Source of the DNA: Jatrophihabitans endophyticus
GTDB taxonomy: Bacteria; Actinomycetota; Actinomycetes; Mycobacteriales; Jatrophihabitantaceae
Length of the DNA stretch: 64,000 nt
Assembly: GCF_900129455.1 (NCBI RefSeq)
Contig: NZ_FQVU01000002.1
Location: 806,001-870,000 of the forward strand
Reading direction: 5' to 3'
Below are positions 54,432 through 63,470 of this stretch, piece by piece. The notes under the pieces are model-generated. The model saw only the letters and a program-made list of their open reading frames with translations, was not told where the DNA came from and did no database searches. The translations under genes and the position numbers were made by a program. Position 1 is the first letter of the stretch, and the number at the start of each line of letters is the position of its first letter.

Positions 54432-54761
54432 ATGACGACTCCCATCGGCGCGATCGCGCCCATCTCCTCGCTCGGCAGCCTCGGCTCCGTCGGCAGCGTC
54501 GCCCCGTCCGGCGAGACCGCGGCCGCCGCCGGCTCGGGCGGCAGTGACTTCGCCGCCCAGCTCGGCAAGGGCCTCGACGCGGTGTCCGGCGCGCAGAACA
54601 GCGCCGACAGCCTCGCCGTGCAGGCCGCGACCGGCCAGAACGTCGACCCCGCGGCGATCACCGTCGCCGCCACCCAGGCGCAGCTGATGACCCAGCTCGC
54701 CGCGTCCGTCCAGAGCAAGGCCGTGGCTGCCTTCAACACCATCATGGGGATGCAAGCGTGA
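54432..54761 (+). CDS. fliE: Flagellar hook-basal body protein FliE
   Basis: Protein of 109 residues. FAAQLGKGLDAVSGAQNSADSLAVQAATGQNVDPAAITVAATQAQLMTQLAASVQSKAVAAFNTIMGMQA is the FliE domain (quoted by its parts: SADSLAVQAATGQ and FNTIMGMQ). FliE joins the MS ring to the rod. ATG start 2 nt after flgC. Confidence 0.88.
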   Translation: MTTPIGAIAPISSLGSLGSVGSVAPSGETAAAAGSGGSDFAAQLGKGLDAVSGAQNSADSLAVQAATGQNVDPAAITVAATQAQLMTQLAASVQSKAVAAFNTIMGMQA

Positions 54762-54816
54762 GATCACCCCTCGACAACGCTCCGCTGGCGCTCCACGTTG
54801 ACGCGGGGGCCCCGAA

Positions 54817-56457
54817 ATGAGCGGCAAGCCGGACATCAAGACGCAGGTCACCGACTTCGCGAAGAAGCGCTGGGCCGACTTCCAGGGCTTCAGCCCGGGT
54901 CAGAAGGCCGTCACGGTCTTCGCGGTGCTCGCGCTCGCGATCGGCGGCTACTTCCTCGCGACGTGGAAGTCCGAGCCGGCGTACGCGCCGCTGTACTCGA
55001 ACCTCGCCGCGACCGACGCCAGCTCGATCGTCGACAAGCTCAACTCCCAGGGCATCCCCTACAAGCTCACCGACGGCGGCGCGGGCATCAACGTGCCGGT
55101 CGACCAGGTCGACACCGCCCGCCTCGCGGTCAGCGCAGCCGGCCTGCCGAACTCGGGCCAGACCGGGTACGCGCTGCTCGACAAGGAGGGCGTGACGACC
55201 TCGCAGTTCAAGCAGCAGGTCGACTACCAGCGCGCGGTCGAGGGCGAGCTCGCCAAGACCATCCAGTCGATCCAGGGCGTGCAGGCCGCGTCGGTCCACC
55301 TCGCGATCCCGCAGGAGGACGTCTTCAACGACGGGACGAGCACCCCCACCGCGGCCGTCCTGCTCACCGTCTCGCCCGGCACCCAGCTGACCGCCTCGCA
55401 GGTGCAGTCGGTCGTCTATCTGGTGAGCTCCAGCGTCCAGGGCATGAAGACCGGCAACGTCACGGTCACCGACTCCAACGGCAACGTGCTCAACTCGCCC
55501 GACGGCGGGATGTCCGGCGCCGTGAACACCGCGACCCAGGCCAAGGCCGCGCAGGACTACAACACCCGGACGGCGGCACAGCTGCAGTCGGCCATCGACG
55601 CCTCCCTCGGCACCGGGCACGCGAAGGTCATCGTGAACGCGACGCTCAACTTCGACAAGTCGACGACCAAGACGAACAAGTACCTGTACCAGAAGGGCAT
55701 CCCGCCGGTCTCGGAGTCGAAGAAGACCGAGAAGTACGCCGGCACGGGCGGCACCGCCGGCGGCACCGCGGGCACGAACACCGACACCAACGGCACGAGC
55801 AGCACCAACGCGACCAGCACCGGCAACGGCAACGGCAACGGGTACGACAGCACCGAGGAGACGAAGAACAACGCCCTCGGCACCCAGGAGAACACCACCG
55901 AGACCGCGCCCGGTGCGGTGCAGAACCAGCACATCGCCGTCATGCTCGACGACAAGGCCAAGGGCCTCGACACCGTCGGCATCCAGAACCTGGTGAAGTC
56001 CGCGGTCGGGTACGACGCCAAGCGGGGTGACACCCTCTCGGTCGAGGCCATGCCCTTCGACACCTCGGCGCTGACGCAGTCGACACAGGCGGCGAAGGCG
56101 GCCGCCGCGCAGGAGGCCGCGGCGAAGAGCCACGACCAGATGATCAGCCTGATCAAGCAGGGCGTGTTCGGTGCGCTGCTGCTGGCGCTGGTGGTCGGCA
56201 CCTGGCTCGCCTCACGCAAGCGCCGCGGCGGTGCGCCGGTGCAGCCGGAGCCGGTCGACGACGGCCCCGACCTGATGGACGACCTGATGCCGGCCACCGA
56301 GCCCGAGCCGCCGGTGCGTGCCTTCCCGGCCGCCGTCCAGTCCGACGAGTCCGAGCGCGCCGCCGAGCGCCGCCGCGAGCTCGTCCGCGCCGCCGACAAC
56401 CGCCCGGCAGAGGTCGCGCACCTGCTGTCCGGCTGGCTCAGCACGAAGGAGAACTGA
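54817..56457 (+). CDS. fliF: Flagellar MS-ring protein FliF
   Basis: Protein of 546 residues. One helix at about 31-50 (AVTVFAVLALAIGGYFLATW) and one at about 447-465 (KQGVFGALLLALVVGTWLA) enclose the periplasmic ring-building domains, with YSNLAATDASSIVDKLNSQGIPYKL and YQRAVEGELAKTIQSIQGVQAASVHLAIP typical of FliF. Between residues about 308 and 345 a Gly/Thr/Asn-rich stretch (GTGGTAGGTAGTNTDTNG, then NGNGNGNG) interrupts the domain. The C-terminal cytoplasmic tail carries the FliG-binding end. ATG start 56 nt after fliE. Confidence 0.93.
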   Translation: MSGKPDIKTQVTDFAKKRWADFQGFSPGQKAVTVFAVLALAIGGYFLATWKSEPAYAPLYSNLAATDASSIVDKLNSQGIPYKLTDGGAGINVPVDQVDTARLAVSAAGLPNSGQTGYALLDKEGVTTSQFKQQVDYQRAVEGELAKTIQSIQGVQAASVHLAIPQEDVFNDGTSTPTAAVLLTVSPGTQLTASQVQSVVYLVSSSVQGMKTGNVTVTDSNGNVLNSPDGGMSGAVNTATQAKAAQDYNTRTAAQLQSAIDASLGTGHAKVIVNATLNFDKSTTKTNKYLYQKGIPPVSESKKTEKYAGTGGTAGGTAGTNTDTNGTSSTNATSTGNGNGNGYDSTEETKNNALGTQENTTETAPGAVQNQHIAVMLDDKAKGLDTVGIQNLVKSAVGYDAKRGDTLSVEAMPFDTSALTQSTQAAKAAAAQEAAAKSHDQMISLIKQGVFGALLLALVVGTWLASRKRRGGAPVQPEPVDDGPDLMDDLMPATEPEPPVRAFPAAVQSDESERAAERRRELVRAADNRPAEVAHLLSGWLSTKEN

Positions 56458-56459
56458 CG

Positions 56460-57527
56460 ATGACCGTCCTGGCCTTCCCCGGCAACGCGACCGCGCCGAC
56501 CACCGAGGTCGAGGCGCTGCCCGTCGGTCTCAACCCGCGCCAGAAGGCAGCCGTGCTCGTGCTGCAGCTCGGCCGCGAGGAGTCCGCCCGCGTGCTCGCC
56601 GAGCTGACCGAGGCCGAGCTCGAGGCGCTGTCGATCGAGATCGCCCGGCTCGGCACGGTCGCCCCCGGCATCGCCGCGTCCGTGCTCGACGAGTTCGCCT
56701 ACCTGCTCGACGACATCAAGGGCGGGCAGGCCCGCGGTGGCATGGACGCGGCCATGAACATGCTGACCGCGTCGGTCGGCGTCGAGCGGGCCATGGCCAT
56801 CGTCGACCGGGTCTCGCACAACTTCGTCGAGATGCCGTTCACCTTCCTGCAGAAGCTCGACCACCGGCAGATCGTGTCGTTCCTGGCCGACGAGCACCCG
56901 CAGACGATCGCGCTCGTGCTCGCCCACCTGCCGGCCACCATCGCCGCGCCGATCCTCGCCGGGCTCAACCGCGACCTGCAGGCCAGCGTCGCCCACCGCA
57001 TCGCGGTCATGGACCGGACCTCGCCGGAGCTGATCCGCCAGGTGGAGCAGAGCCTCGAGCGGCGGCTGTCCTCGATGGGCGTCCGCTCGGACCTCTCGAC
57101 CGTCGGTGGCCTGCGCCCGCTCGTCGACATCATCAACCGCGCCGACCGCGCCACCGAGCGCATGATCATCGACGGGCTGGAGGAGCTCGACTCCGGTCTC
57201 GCCGAACGGGTCCGCAGTCAGATGTTCATGTTCGAGGACATCGTCGGCCTCGAGGACCGCGCGATCCAGCTCGTCGTGCGCCAGGTGCCGGTCAACGAGC
57301 TCGCGATCGCGCTGAAGGGCGTCTCGGACACGGTCCGCGCCAAGGTCATGCAGAACATGTCCGAGCGTTCGGCGCAGGGGCTGACCGAGGAGCTCGACGT
57401 GCTCGGCCCGACCCGCGTGCACGTGGTCGAGGAGGCGCAGGCCGCGGTCGTGCGGGTCATCCGCCAGCTCGAGGAGTCGGGCGAGATCACGGTCGGAAGG
57501 GGCGAGGAAGATGCCTTCGTCGCCTGA
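56460..57527 (+). CDS. fliG: Flagellar motor switch protein FliG
   Basis: Protein of 355 residues. N-terminal LNPRQKAAVLVLQLGREESARVLAELTEAELEALS, middle EHPQTIALVLAHLPATIAAPILAGL and C-terminal MFMFEDIVGLEDRAIQLVVRQVPVNELAIALKGVSDTVRAKVMQNMSERSAQGLTEELDVLGP are complete. FliG sits on FliF and takes torque from the stator. The last part keeps the charged residues of the torque helix. ATG 2 nt after fliF; its end overlaps fliH by 17 nt. Confidence 0.95.
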   Translation: MTVLAFPGNATAPTTEVEALPVGLNPRQKAAVLVLQLGREESARVLAELTEAELEALSIEIARLGTVAPGIAASVLDEFAYLLDDIKGGQARGGMDAAMNMLTASVGVERAMAIVDRVSHNFVEMPFTFLQKLDHRQIVSFLADEHPQTIALVLAHLPATIAAPILAGLNRDLQASVAHRIAVMDRTSPELIRQVEQSLERRLSSMGVRSDLSTVGGLRPLVDIINRADRATERMIIDGLEELDSGLAERVRSQMFMFEDIVGLEDRAIQLVVRQVPVNELAIALKGVSDTVRAKVMQNMSERSAQGLTEELDVLGPTRVHVVEEAQAAVVRVIRQLEESGEITVGRGEEDAFVA

Positions 57528-58278
57528 CACCGCCGTGTCCGTCCCGACGCCGGCCGCGACGCCGGAGCTCGTGCGCTGGGAGCCGGTCGAGCTCACCGCC
57601 ACCGCGCCGGCCGTCTCGGGCGCCGGTCGTGCGCGCACCGCCGCCTGGTCGTTCGAGGAGGCCTTCCCGCCCGCGCCCGTCGCCGCGCCCGAGCCGTTCG
57701 CCGTCTCGCCGCGTTCGGGGATCCCGGACGCGGTCCTGGCCGACGCGCGCAAGGCCGCGCAGTCCGCCGGCTACGCCGAGGGCTTCGCCAGCGGCGTCGC
57801 CGAGGCGCGCTTCCGTGCCGAGGCCGACGCGACGGCCGAGCACGCCCGCGCCGAGCGGGCGGCCGTCCAGGCCCGCATCGCCGTCGAGCGCGCCACGAGC
57901 GCGCTGGTCGCGGCCTCGACCGAGCTGGCCGGCCGCACCGCGGTCACCCTCGCCGACGTCGAGTCGCTCGTCGTGTCGGCGGCCTACGACGTGGCCGAGG
58001 CCGTCGTCGGCGCGGTCGTGCGGCACGACCCGCAGCGCGGTGCCAACGCGATCACGCGCGCCCTCGCCCTCGTGCCGGACGGCGCGACCGACGTCAGCGT
58101 CGCCCTGAACCCGACCGACCTCGCGACGATCGACGCCAGCGGCTCGTTCGCCGGTGTGCGGCTGGTCGCCGATGCCTCGCTCGCCCCGGGCGACGCGATC
58201 GCCGTCGGCGACGCCACCACCGTCGACGCCCGCATCGCCGCCGGGCTCGCCCGCGTCCGGGAGGTTCTCGGCCGATGA
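57511..58278 (+). CDS. fliH: Flagellar assembly protein FliH
   Basis: Protein of 255 residues. The N-terminal 80 residues are Pro/Ala-rich. DAVLADARKAAQSAGYAEGFASGVAEARFRAEADATAEHARAERAAVQARI is a GxxxG-like coiled part and VSAAYDVAEAVVGAVV ... VPDGATDVSVALNPTDL the C-terminal domain. FliH regulates the ATPase FliI. It is placed between fliG and fliI. Confidence 0.85.
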   Translation: MPSSPDTAVSVPTPAATPELVRWEPVELTATAPAVSGAGRARTAAWSFEEAFPPAPVAAPEPFAVSPRSGIPDAVLADARKAAQSAGYAEGFASGVAEARFRAEADATAEHARAERAAVQARIAVERATSALVAASTELAGRTAVTLADVESLVVSAAYDVAEAVVGAVVRHDPQRGANAITRALALVPDGATDVSVALNPTDLATIDASGSFAGVRLVADASLAPGDAIAVGDATTVDARIAAGLARVREVLGR

Positions 58279-59600
58279 CCGCCGTCCTGCAGCGCATGCT
58301 CGCCGGAGTCGCCGAAGCCGTCGACGCCGCCCGCCCGGCGGTGTCGGGTCGGGTCGCCGAGGTGCGTGGCCTGTCGATCCGGGTCACCGGGGTCCAGGCC
58401 CGCGTCGGTGACCTGGTGCGCATCGGCGAGGACACCTTCGCCGAGGTCGTCGCGGTGCAGCTCACCGCCGAGGGTCGCGTGTCGACGTGCCTGCCGCTCG
58501 GCGCGCTGACCGGCATCGGTGCCGGCGACCCCGTCGTCAGCACCGGCGCGCCGATGAGCGTCCGTGTGGGCGACGAGCTGCTCGGCCAGGTGCTCGACGG
58601 TCTGGGCCGCCCGCTGGACGGCTCGCGGCTGCCCACCGGCATGGCGCGCGTCGGTCTCGACGGGACGCCGCCGGACGCCCTCACCCGTGACCGCGTCGAC
58701 GTGCCCATGCCGACCGGCGTGCGCGCGATCGACACGCTGACCCCCGTCGGCCGCGGCCAGCGCCTCGGCATCTTCGCCGGCAGCGGCGTCGGCAAGTCCA
58801 GCCTGCTGTCGATGCTGACGCGCGGGACGTCCGCCGACGTCACGGTCCTCGCGCTCATCGGCGAGCGTGGCCGCGAGGTCCGCGAGTTCCTCGAGGACGA
58901 CCTGGGCCCGGAGGGGCTGCGCAACGCCGTCGTCGTGGTGGCGACGTCCGACCAGCCGCCGATGGTGCGCCTGCGCGCCGCCTTCGTCGCCACCCGCATC
59001 GCGGAGTTCTTTCGTGACGGCGGCAAGGACGTCCTGCTGATGATGGACAGCGTCACCCGGCTCGCCATCGCGCAGCGCGAGATCGGCCTGTCCGCGGGCG
59101 AGCCCCCGACGACGCGCGGTTTCCCGCCCTCGGTGTTCGCGCTGCTGCCGCAGCTGCTGGAGCGGGCCGGCGCGGCGGCGACCGGGTCGATCACCGGTCT
59201 CTACACCGTCCTCGTCGACGGCGACGACCACAACGAGCCCATCGCCGACACGGTCCGCTCGATCCTCGACGGCCACCTCGTGCTCGAGCGCTCGCTCGCG
59301 AACGCGGGTCACTTCCCGGCCGTCGACGTCCTGCAGTCGGTGTCGCGCGTGGCCGGTGCCGTCACCACCGCGCCGCAGCGCGAGGTGCTGCGCGAGGCGC
59401 GTCGGCTCATCGCCGCCCGCCGCGACGTCAAGCCGCTCGTCGAGATCGGCGCGTACGTGGCCGGCACCAACCCCGACGCGGACCGTGCGCTGGCCGCCTG
59501 GCCAGCGATCGAGGGCTTCCTGCGTCAGGACCTGCACGATCTGACCCCGTCCGCGCAGTCGTGGGACGCGCTGGCGCGCGCGATCGGCGGTGCGGCATGA
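58275..59600 (+). CDS. fliI: Flagellum-specific ATP synthase FliI
   Basis: Protein of 441 residues. Walker A GIFAGSGVGKSS (165-176), VLALIGERGREVREFLED, Walker B DVLLMMDSVTRLAIAQREIGLSAGEPP and SVFALLPQLLERAG are present. FliI is the ATPase of the flagellar export apparatus. Start overlaps fliH stop (ATGA). Confidence 0.95.
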   Translation: MTAVLQRMLAGVAEAVDAARPAVSGRVAEVRGLSIRVTGVQARVGDLVRIGEDTFAEVVAVQLTAEGRVSTCLPLGALTGIGAGDPVVSTGAPMSVRVGDELLGQVLDGLGRPLDGSRLPTGMARVGLDGTPPDALTRDRVDVPMPTGVRAIDTLTPVGRGQRLGIFAGSGVGKSSLLSMLTRGTSADVTVLALIGERGREVREFLEDDLGPEGLRNAVVVVATSDQPPMVRLRAAFVATRIAEFFRDGGKDVLLMMDSVTRLAIAQREIGLSAGEPPTTRGFPPSVFALLPQLLERAGAAATGSITGLYTVLVDGDDHNEPIADTVRSILDGHLVLERSLANAGHFPAVDVLQSVSRVAGAVTTAPQREVLREARRLIAARRDVKPLVEIGAYVAGTNPDADRALAAWPAIEGFLRQDLHDLTPSAQSWDALARAIGGAA

Positions 59601-60043
59601 CCCCTCGCTGGATGAGCCATCTGGTGCGCGCCCGCCAGTCGCAGGAGGACACCGCCACGCAGCGGCTCGCCTTCGCCCGCCGCGCGCAGGCCCGGGCCCA
59701 CGCCCAGGCGAAGGCCGAGGCCGCCCGCGTCGACGCGATGACCCGCCAGGAGGCCGCGGTCAACGCCGGCGCCTTCGTGGCGGCCGCCGTCGCGCTGCAG
59801 TCCGCGGCCGCCACCCACGCTGCCGCCGTCGACGAGGCCTTCCGCGCCGACGAATGGGTCGTCGGCCGGCAGCGGGAGCTGAGCGACGCCGCGAAGTCGC
59901 GCTACGTCGCCGAGGAGCTGCGCGACCGGGCGCGGGCCGAGGCCGACCGCGAGGCCGCTCGGATCGCGCAGCGCGACCTGGACGAGACCGCGGCGATCGG
60001 GCACGCCCGCCGCACCGGCGCGCAGCAGCGAGGTGAGTCGTGA
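59597..60043 (+). CDS. fliJ: Flagellar export protein FliJ-like
   Basis: Protein of 148 residues, almost entirely helical and Ala/Arg/Glu-rich (AFARRAQARAHAQAKAEAARVDAMTRQEAA; RQRELSDAAKSRYVAEELRDRARAEADREAARIAQRDL), as for FliJ coiled-coil proteins that link FliI and FlhA. Sequence identity is poor, so the name rests on position after fliI and on coiled-coil character. ATG overlaps the fliI stop. Confidence 0.75.
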   Translation: MTPRWMSHLVRARQSQEDTATQRLAFARRAQARAHAQAKAEAARVDAMTRQEAAVNAGAFVAAAVALQSAAATHAAAVDEAFRADEWVVGRQRELSDAAKSRYVAEELRDRARAEADREAARIAQRDLDETAAIGHARRTGAQQRGES

Positions 60044-61041
60044 CCGCCCCGGCCGACGTCACCAGCGCGCTCGCGACCATCACCGCGCGCATCCAGCAGA
60101 TCGAGACCCGCATCGCGTCCTTCGCGCCGACGCGGACCAACACGGTCTCGGCCGCGAACTTCGCGTCCACGCTCGCCGCCACGACCGGCACGACCGGGAC
60201 GGCGGACACCGCGACCACCGCGACGACGACCTCGAGCGGCGTCACCGGCGCCGACGTCGTCTCGACCGCGCAGAAGTACCTCGGCATCCCCTACGTGTGG
60301 GGTGGCGAGTCGACCTCGGGCATGGACTGCAGCGGTCTGGTGCAGAAGACCTTCGGCGACCTCGGCATCGACCTGCCGCGCACCGCGGCCGAGCAGCAGA
60401 AGGAGGGCACGGCGGTGTCGTCGCTCGCCGATGCGCAGCCCGGCGACCTGGTCTTCTTCGGCGACCCGGCGTACCACGTCGCGATCTACGCCGGGAACAA
60501 CCAGATCATCGAGAGCCCGGAGCCGGGCAAGACCGTGCACCTCACCGATTTGCACACGACGCCGACCAGCATCCGGCGCATCGTTGACGCCGCCCCGGTC
60601 GCGGGCACGACGTCCGGCGGGGTCGGCGCCGCGCAGCTGCAGGCTGCGGGGGTGAGCTCCTCGGTCGCCGCCTACGCCTCGCAGTTCGCCGCGGCCGAGC
60701 AGGCCAACGGCCTGCCCTCGGGGCTGCTCGCCGCCGTCGCGCAGCAGGAGTCGGGTGGCAACGCCCGCGCGGTCAGCCCCGCCGGTGCGCAGGGCCTCAT
60801 GCAGTTGATGCCCGCCACGGCCGCCGGGATGGGGGTCGACGCCCTCGACCCGTCCCAGGCGATCAAGGCCGCCGGCCGCATCTTCGGGCGCAACCTCAGG
60901 GAGTTCGGCACCGTGCCGCTCGCGCTCGCCGCCTACAACGCCGGTGCCGGCGCCGTCCACCAGTACGGCGGGATCCCGCCGTACAGCGAGACGCAGAACT
61001 ACGTCCGTCGCATCACCGCGACGCTGGCGGCCGGCGGATGA
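60040..61041 (+). CDS. Bifunctional peptidoglycan hydrolase, NlpC/P60 plus lytic transglycosylase
   Basis: Protein of 333 residues without an N-terminal signal peptide. An NlpC/P60 domain (about residues 70-185) has PYVWGGESTSGMDCSGLVQ with Cys97 and YHVAIYAG with His146. A lytic transglycosylase domain (about 215-333) has AQQESGGNARAVSPAGAQGLMQLMPATA with catalytic Glu237 and LAAYNAGAGAVHQYGG. The enzyme could open the thick wall for the rod or hook, the job of FlgJ in proteobacteria. Export by the flagellar system rather than Sec is inferred from the missing signal. GTG overlaps the fliJ stop. Confidence 0.85.
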   Translation: MTAPADVTSALATITARIQQIETRIASFAPTRTNTVSAANFASTLAATTGTTGTADTATTATTTSSGVTGADVVSTAQKYLGIPYVWGGESTSGMDCSGLVQKTFGDLGIDLPRTAAEQQKEGTAVSSLADAQPGDLVFFGDPAYHVAIYAGNNQIIESPEPGKTVHLTDLHTTPTSIRRIVDAAPVAGTTSGGVGAAQLQAAGVSSSVAAYASQFAAAEQANGLPSGLLAAVAQQESGGNARAVSPAGAQGLMQLMPATAAGMGVDALDPSQAIKAAGRIFGRNLREFGTVPLALAAYNAGAGAVHQYGGIPPYSETQNYVRRITATLAAGG

Positions 61042-62900
61042 GCGCCGTGACCACGCTGCTGGCCGGTGTGCCCGCCACCGCCGCGACCGGCCCGACCACC
61101 GCGTCGAGCGCAACGAGCGCGACATCGCCGTCCTCGCCGTCCGGACCCGCCTTCGGACAGCTGCTGGCCACGCTCGTGACGCCGGGTGCGACGCCGGCGG
61201 CCCCGGCATCGTCGACCGTCCCGGGATCGTCGACCGTCCCGGCATCGTCGACCGTCCCGGCATCGTCGACCGCACCGTCGGCCGTGGCGCCGGTCGCCAC
61301 CCCGTCGGTCGGGACGACATCGCCGGTCGCGACGCCGTCGCCGGTCGATGTCGGCGCCGCCGACGCCGGCGCTCCGGCCGAGCCGGCGACCACCGCCGAC
61401 GCGACCAGCGAGCACCCGACCGCCGACGCGACCGGCGAGCACCCGACCTCCGCACGGCCGCGCGCCCGCGCCGCCGCTCACTCCGGGCAGCCCACGGCCG
61501 ACGCCACGCCGGCGACGACCCCGACGGCCGACCCGACGTCCGCCGGGTCGGGCCCGGCGACCGAGGCGGCGGCGTCGACGACCTCGCTGCCCGCCGACGC
61601 GCAGCCGCTGCCGCTCGGTGTGGCGTCACCCGCGCCGCTGCCGGCCGCGCCGGTTGCCCCGCCGGTCACCGCGCCGGCGGCTCCCGCGCCGACGGCGGGG
61701 ATCACCGCAGCGGCGAGCTCGCGGGACCTCCCGGCGGACGCGGCCGGGCTGGCGCCGCTGCGCACGCGTGGGCCGATCCAGGTGCGGCCGACCACCACCG
61801 CGGCGACCGCCGCGACCCCGGCCGACCCAGCAGCCTCGGCCGACCCGGCCACGGCCGGCACCGCCTCCGCGCCGTCGGTCGCCGTGCCCTCGACCACGGC
61901 GCTCCCGACCACGGCGCTGCCGACCACGGCGCTGCCGACCACGGCGCTGCCGACCACGGCGCTGCCGACCACGGCGCTCCCGACCACGGCGCTCCCGACC
62001 ACGGCGCTCCCGACCACGGCGCTCCCGACCACGGCGCTCCCGACCACGGCGCTGCCGACCACGGCGCTGCCGACCACGGCCCCCGCGACCACCGCGCCGA
62101 CCGCCGTCCCCGCGGCCACCCCGGCTGCCACGGCCACGCCGGGCGCCCCGGCGGAGCCGACCACCGCGGTGGACCCGGTGCCGACCCCGGTCGCCGGCGG
62201 GACCGCGACCGTGCTGCCGACGACGACGACGCTGCCGACCGCCCCGCCGAGCGAGCGCAAGCTCCGCGGCACGGGCGTCGACGCATCCACCGCCGCGGAC
62301 GCCACCACGGCGACCACGACGCTCGCCACCGCGCCCGCGATGCCGGCCGCGCACCTCGCGGCGCTGGCCACCGTCACCGTCACGGCCGGCCCGACCCTCG
62401 CCACCACCGCGCCGGCCGCGCCCACCGCCACCGTGACCCCGGTCGCGACCCCGGCGTTCGGCGCCGACGAGCAGCCCCAGCCCGGCCTCGCCGCCGCGCT
62501 CGCCGAGCTGCGCCGCGGCCCGGACGGCGTCCGCGAGCTCGACGTCGCCCTGCACCCGGCCGATCTCGGCGCGGTGCGCCTCAAGGTCACGCTGCGCGCC
62601 GGCACCCTGGACGTCACCGTCGCGTGCGCGCACGACTCGGCCCGCGAGGCCGTCACGGCGGCGCTCCCCGCCCTGCACCGCGAGCTGCGCGACCTCGGCA
62701 CCGTCGACGTCGTCGCCGCCCGCCCCGAGGGCCGGCCGATGGACGCGTCGTCCGAGCAGTCCCGCCACGGCGCGCACGCCGACGGCACCGACCCCGGCGA
62801 GACCGACGCCGAACAGGGCCGCCGCCGCTACCCACCGGACCCCGACGAGACCGACAGCACGGTCCTGCCGACCGCCTTCCCCACCTGGAGCACGAGATGA
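61038..62900 (+). CDS. fliK: Hook-length control protein FliK with tandem repeats
   Basis: Protein of 620 residues. The first 470 residues are Ala/Thr/Pro-rich and low complexity, with a 12-copy run of TTALP at about residues 286-345. The C-terminal Flg_hook domain is seen in GLAAALAELRRGPDGVRELDVALHPADLGAVRLKVTLRAGTLDVTVACAHDSAREAVTAALPALHRELRDLGTVDVVA (given by its parts: ELDVALHPADLGAVRLKV). FliK measures hook length and switches export specificity. The repeat region is the likely ruler part, so copy number may set hook length. ATG overlaps the preceding stop. Confidence 0.85.
   Translation: MSAVTTLLAGVPATAATGPTTASSATSATSPSSPSGPAFGQLLATLVTPGATPAAPASSTVPGSSTVPASSTVPASSTAPSAVAPVATPSVGTTSPVATPSPVDVGAADAGAPAEPATTADATSEHPTADATGEHPTSARPRARAAAHSGQPTADATPATTPTADPTSAGSGPATEAAASTTSLPADAQPLPLGVASPAPLPAAPVAPPVTAPAAPAPTAGITAAASSRDLPADAAGLAPLRTRGPIQVRPTTTAATAATPADPAASADPATAGTASAPSVAVPSTTALPTTALPTTALPTTALPTTALPTTALPTTALPTTALPTTALPTTALPTTALPTTALPTTAPATTAPTAVPAATPAATATPGAPAEPTTAVDPVPTPVAGGTATVLPTTTTLPTAPPSERKLRGTGVDASTAADATTATTTLATAPAMPAAHLAALATVTVTAGPTLATTAPAAPTATVTPVATPAFGADEQPQPGLAAALAELRRGPDGVRELDVALHPADLGAVRLKVTLRAGTLDVTVACAHDSAREAVTAALPALHRELRDLGTVDVVAARPEGRPMDASSEQSRHGAHADGTDPGETDAEQGRRRYPPDPDETDSTVLPTAFPTWSTR
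61893..62072 (+). repeat. 15-bp minisatellite, 12 copies, inside fliK
   Basis: Unit ACCACGGCGCTSCCG repeated exactly twelve times (S = C or G), coding TTALP. The only variable base is in the order C, G, G, G, G, C, C, C, C, C, G, G. Identical copies lie in blocks, as left by slippage or unequal crossing-over. A smaller 18-bp repeat (SSTVPA, about four copies) lies upstream at about 61205-61270. Confidence 0.95.
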
Positions 62901-63418
62901 CCGATCCCATCGCCGGCGTCGCCGCCACCACGTCCACGCCGGTCTACCGGACCGCGGCCGTCACCGGGACGACGGGCAGCACGTCGGGAACGACGGGCAC
63001 GTCGTCCTCGTCCTCGACCGGCACGAGCACGACCGGATCGTCGTCCTCCTCGTCGAGCAACAGCCTGCTCGACCCGCAGGCCTTCCTGCAGCTGCTCGTC
63101 GCGCAGCTGAAGTACCAGGACCCGACCAACCCGACCGACACGTCGTCGTTCATGAACCAGACGGCGATGCTGAGCCAGGTGCAGACGATGGGCACGATGT
63201 CGACCACGCTGAGCTCGCTCAACTCCGCGCAGCAGGTGCAGTCGGCGACCAGCATGATCGGCAAGCAGGTCACCTACACCGACGCCACCGGCGCCAAGGT
63301 CAGCGGTATCGCGCAATCGGCCAACTTCGCCAGCACCGGCGCCACCCTGCAGGTCGGCGGCGTGACCGTCGCCATGTCGAGCATCGTCTCGGTCGCCTCG
63401 CCCACCACCACGAGCTGA
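62897..63418 (+). CDS. flgD: Flagellar hook capping protein FlgD
   Basis: Protein of 173 residues. A Ser/Thr/Gly-rich start (about 55 residues) precedes LLDPQAFLQLLVAQLKYQDPTNPTDTSSFMNQTAMLSQVQTM, the FlgD signature (FLxLLVAQLxxQDPxNP). It caps the growing hook. The usual C-terminal tudor/FnIII part is reduced to IGKQVTYTDATGAKVSGIAQSANFASTGATLQVGG. ATG overlaps the fliK stop. Confidence 0.9.
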   Translation: MTDPIAGVAATTSTPVYRTAAVTGTTGSTSGTTGTSSSSSTGTSTTGSSSSSSSNSLLDPQAFLQLLVAQLKYQDPTNPTDTSSFMNQTAMLSQVQTMGTMSTTLSSLNSAQQVQSATSMIGKQVTYTDATGAKVSGIAQSANFASTGATLQVGGVTVAMSSIVSVASPTTTS

Positions 63419-63470
63419 ACCACCCCACCCCCACACCAGAACGCTCCACCCACCCCCAGGAGGAACCCCC

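Noticed and set aside
61893-62072. Possible CRISPR or regulatory tandem repeat
   Set aside because: Repeats are directly adjacent without spacers and code in frame for TTALP inside fliK.
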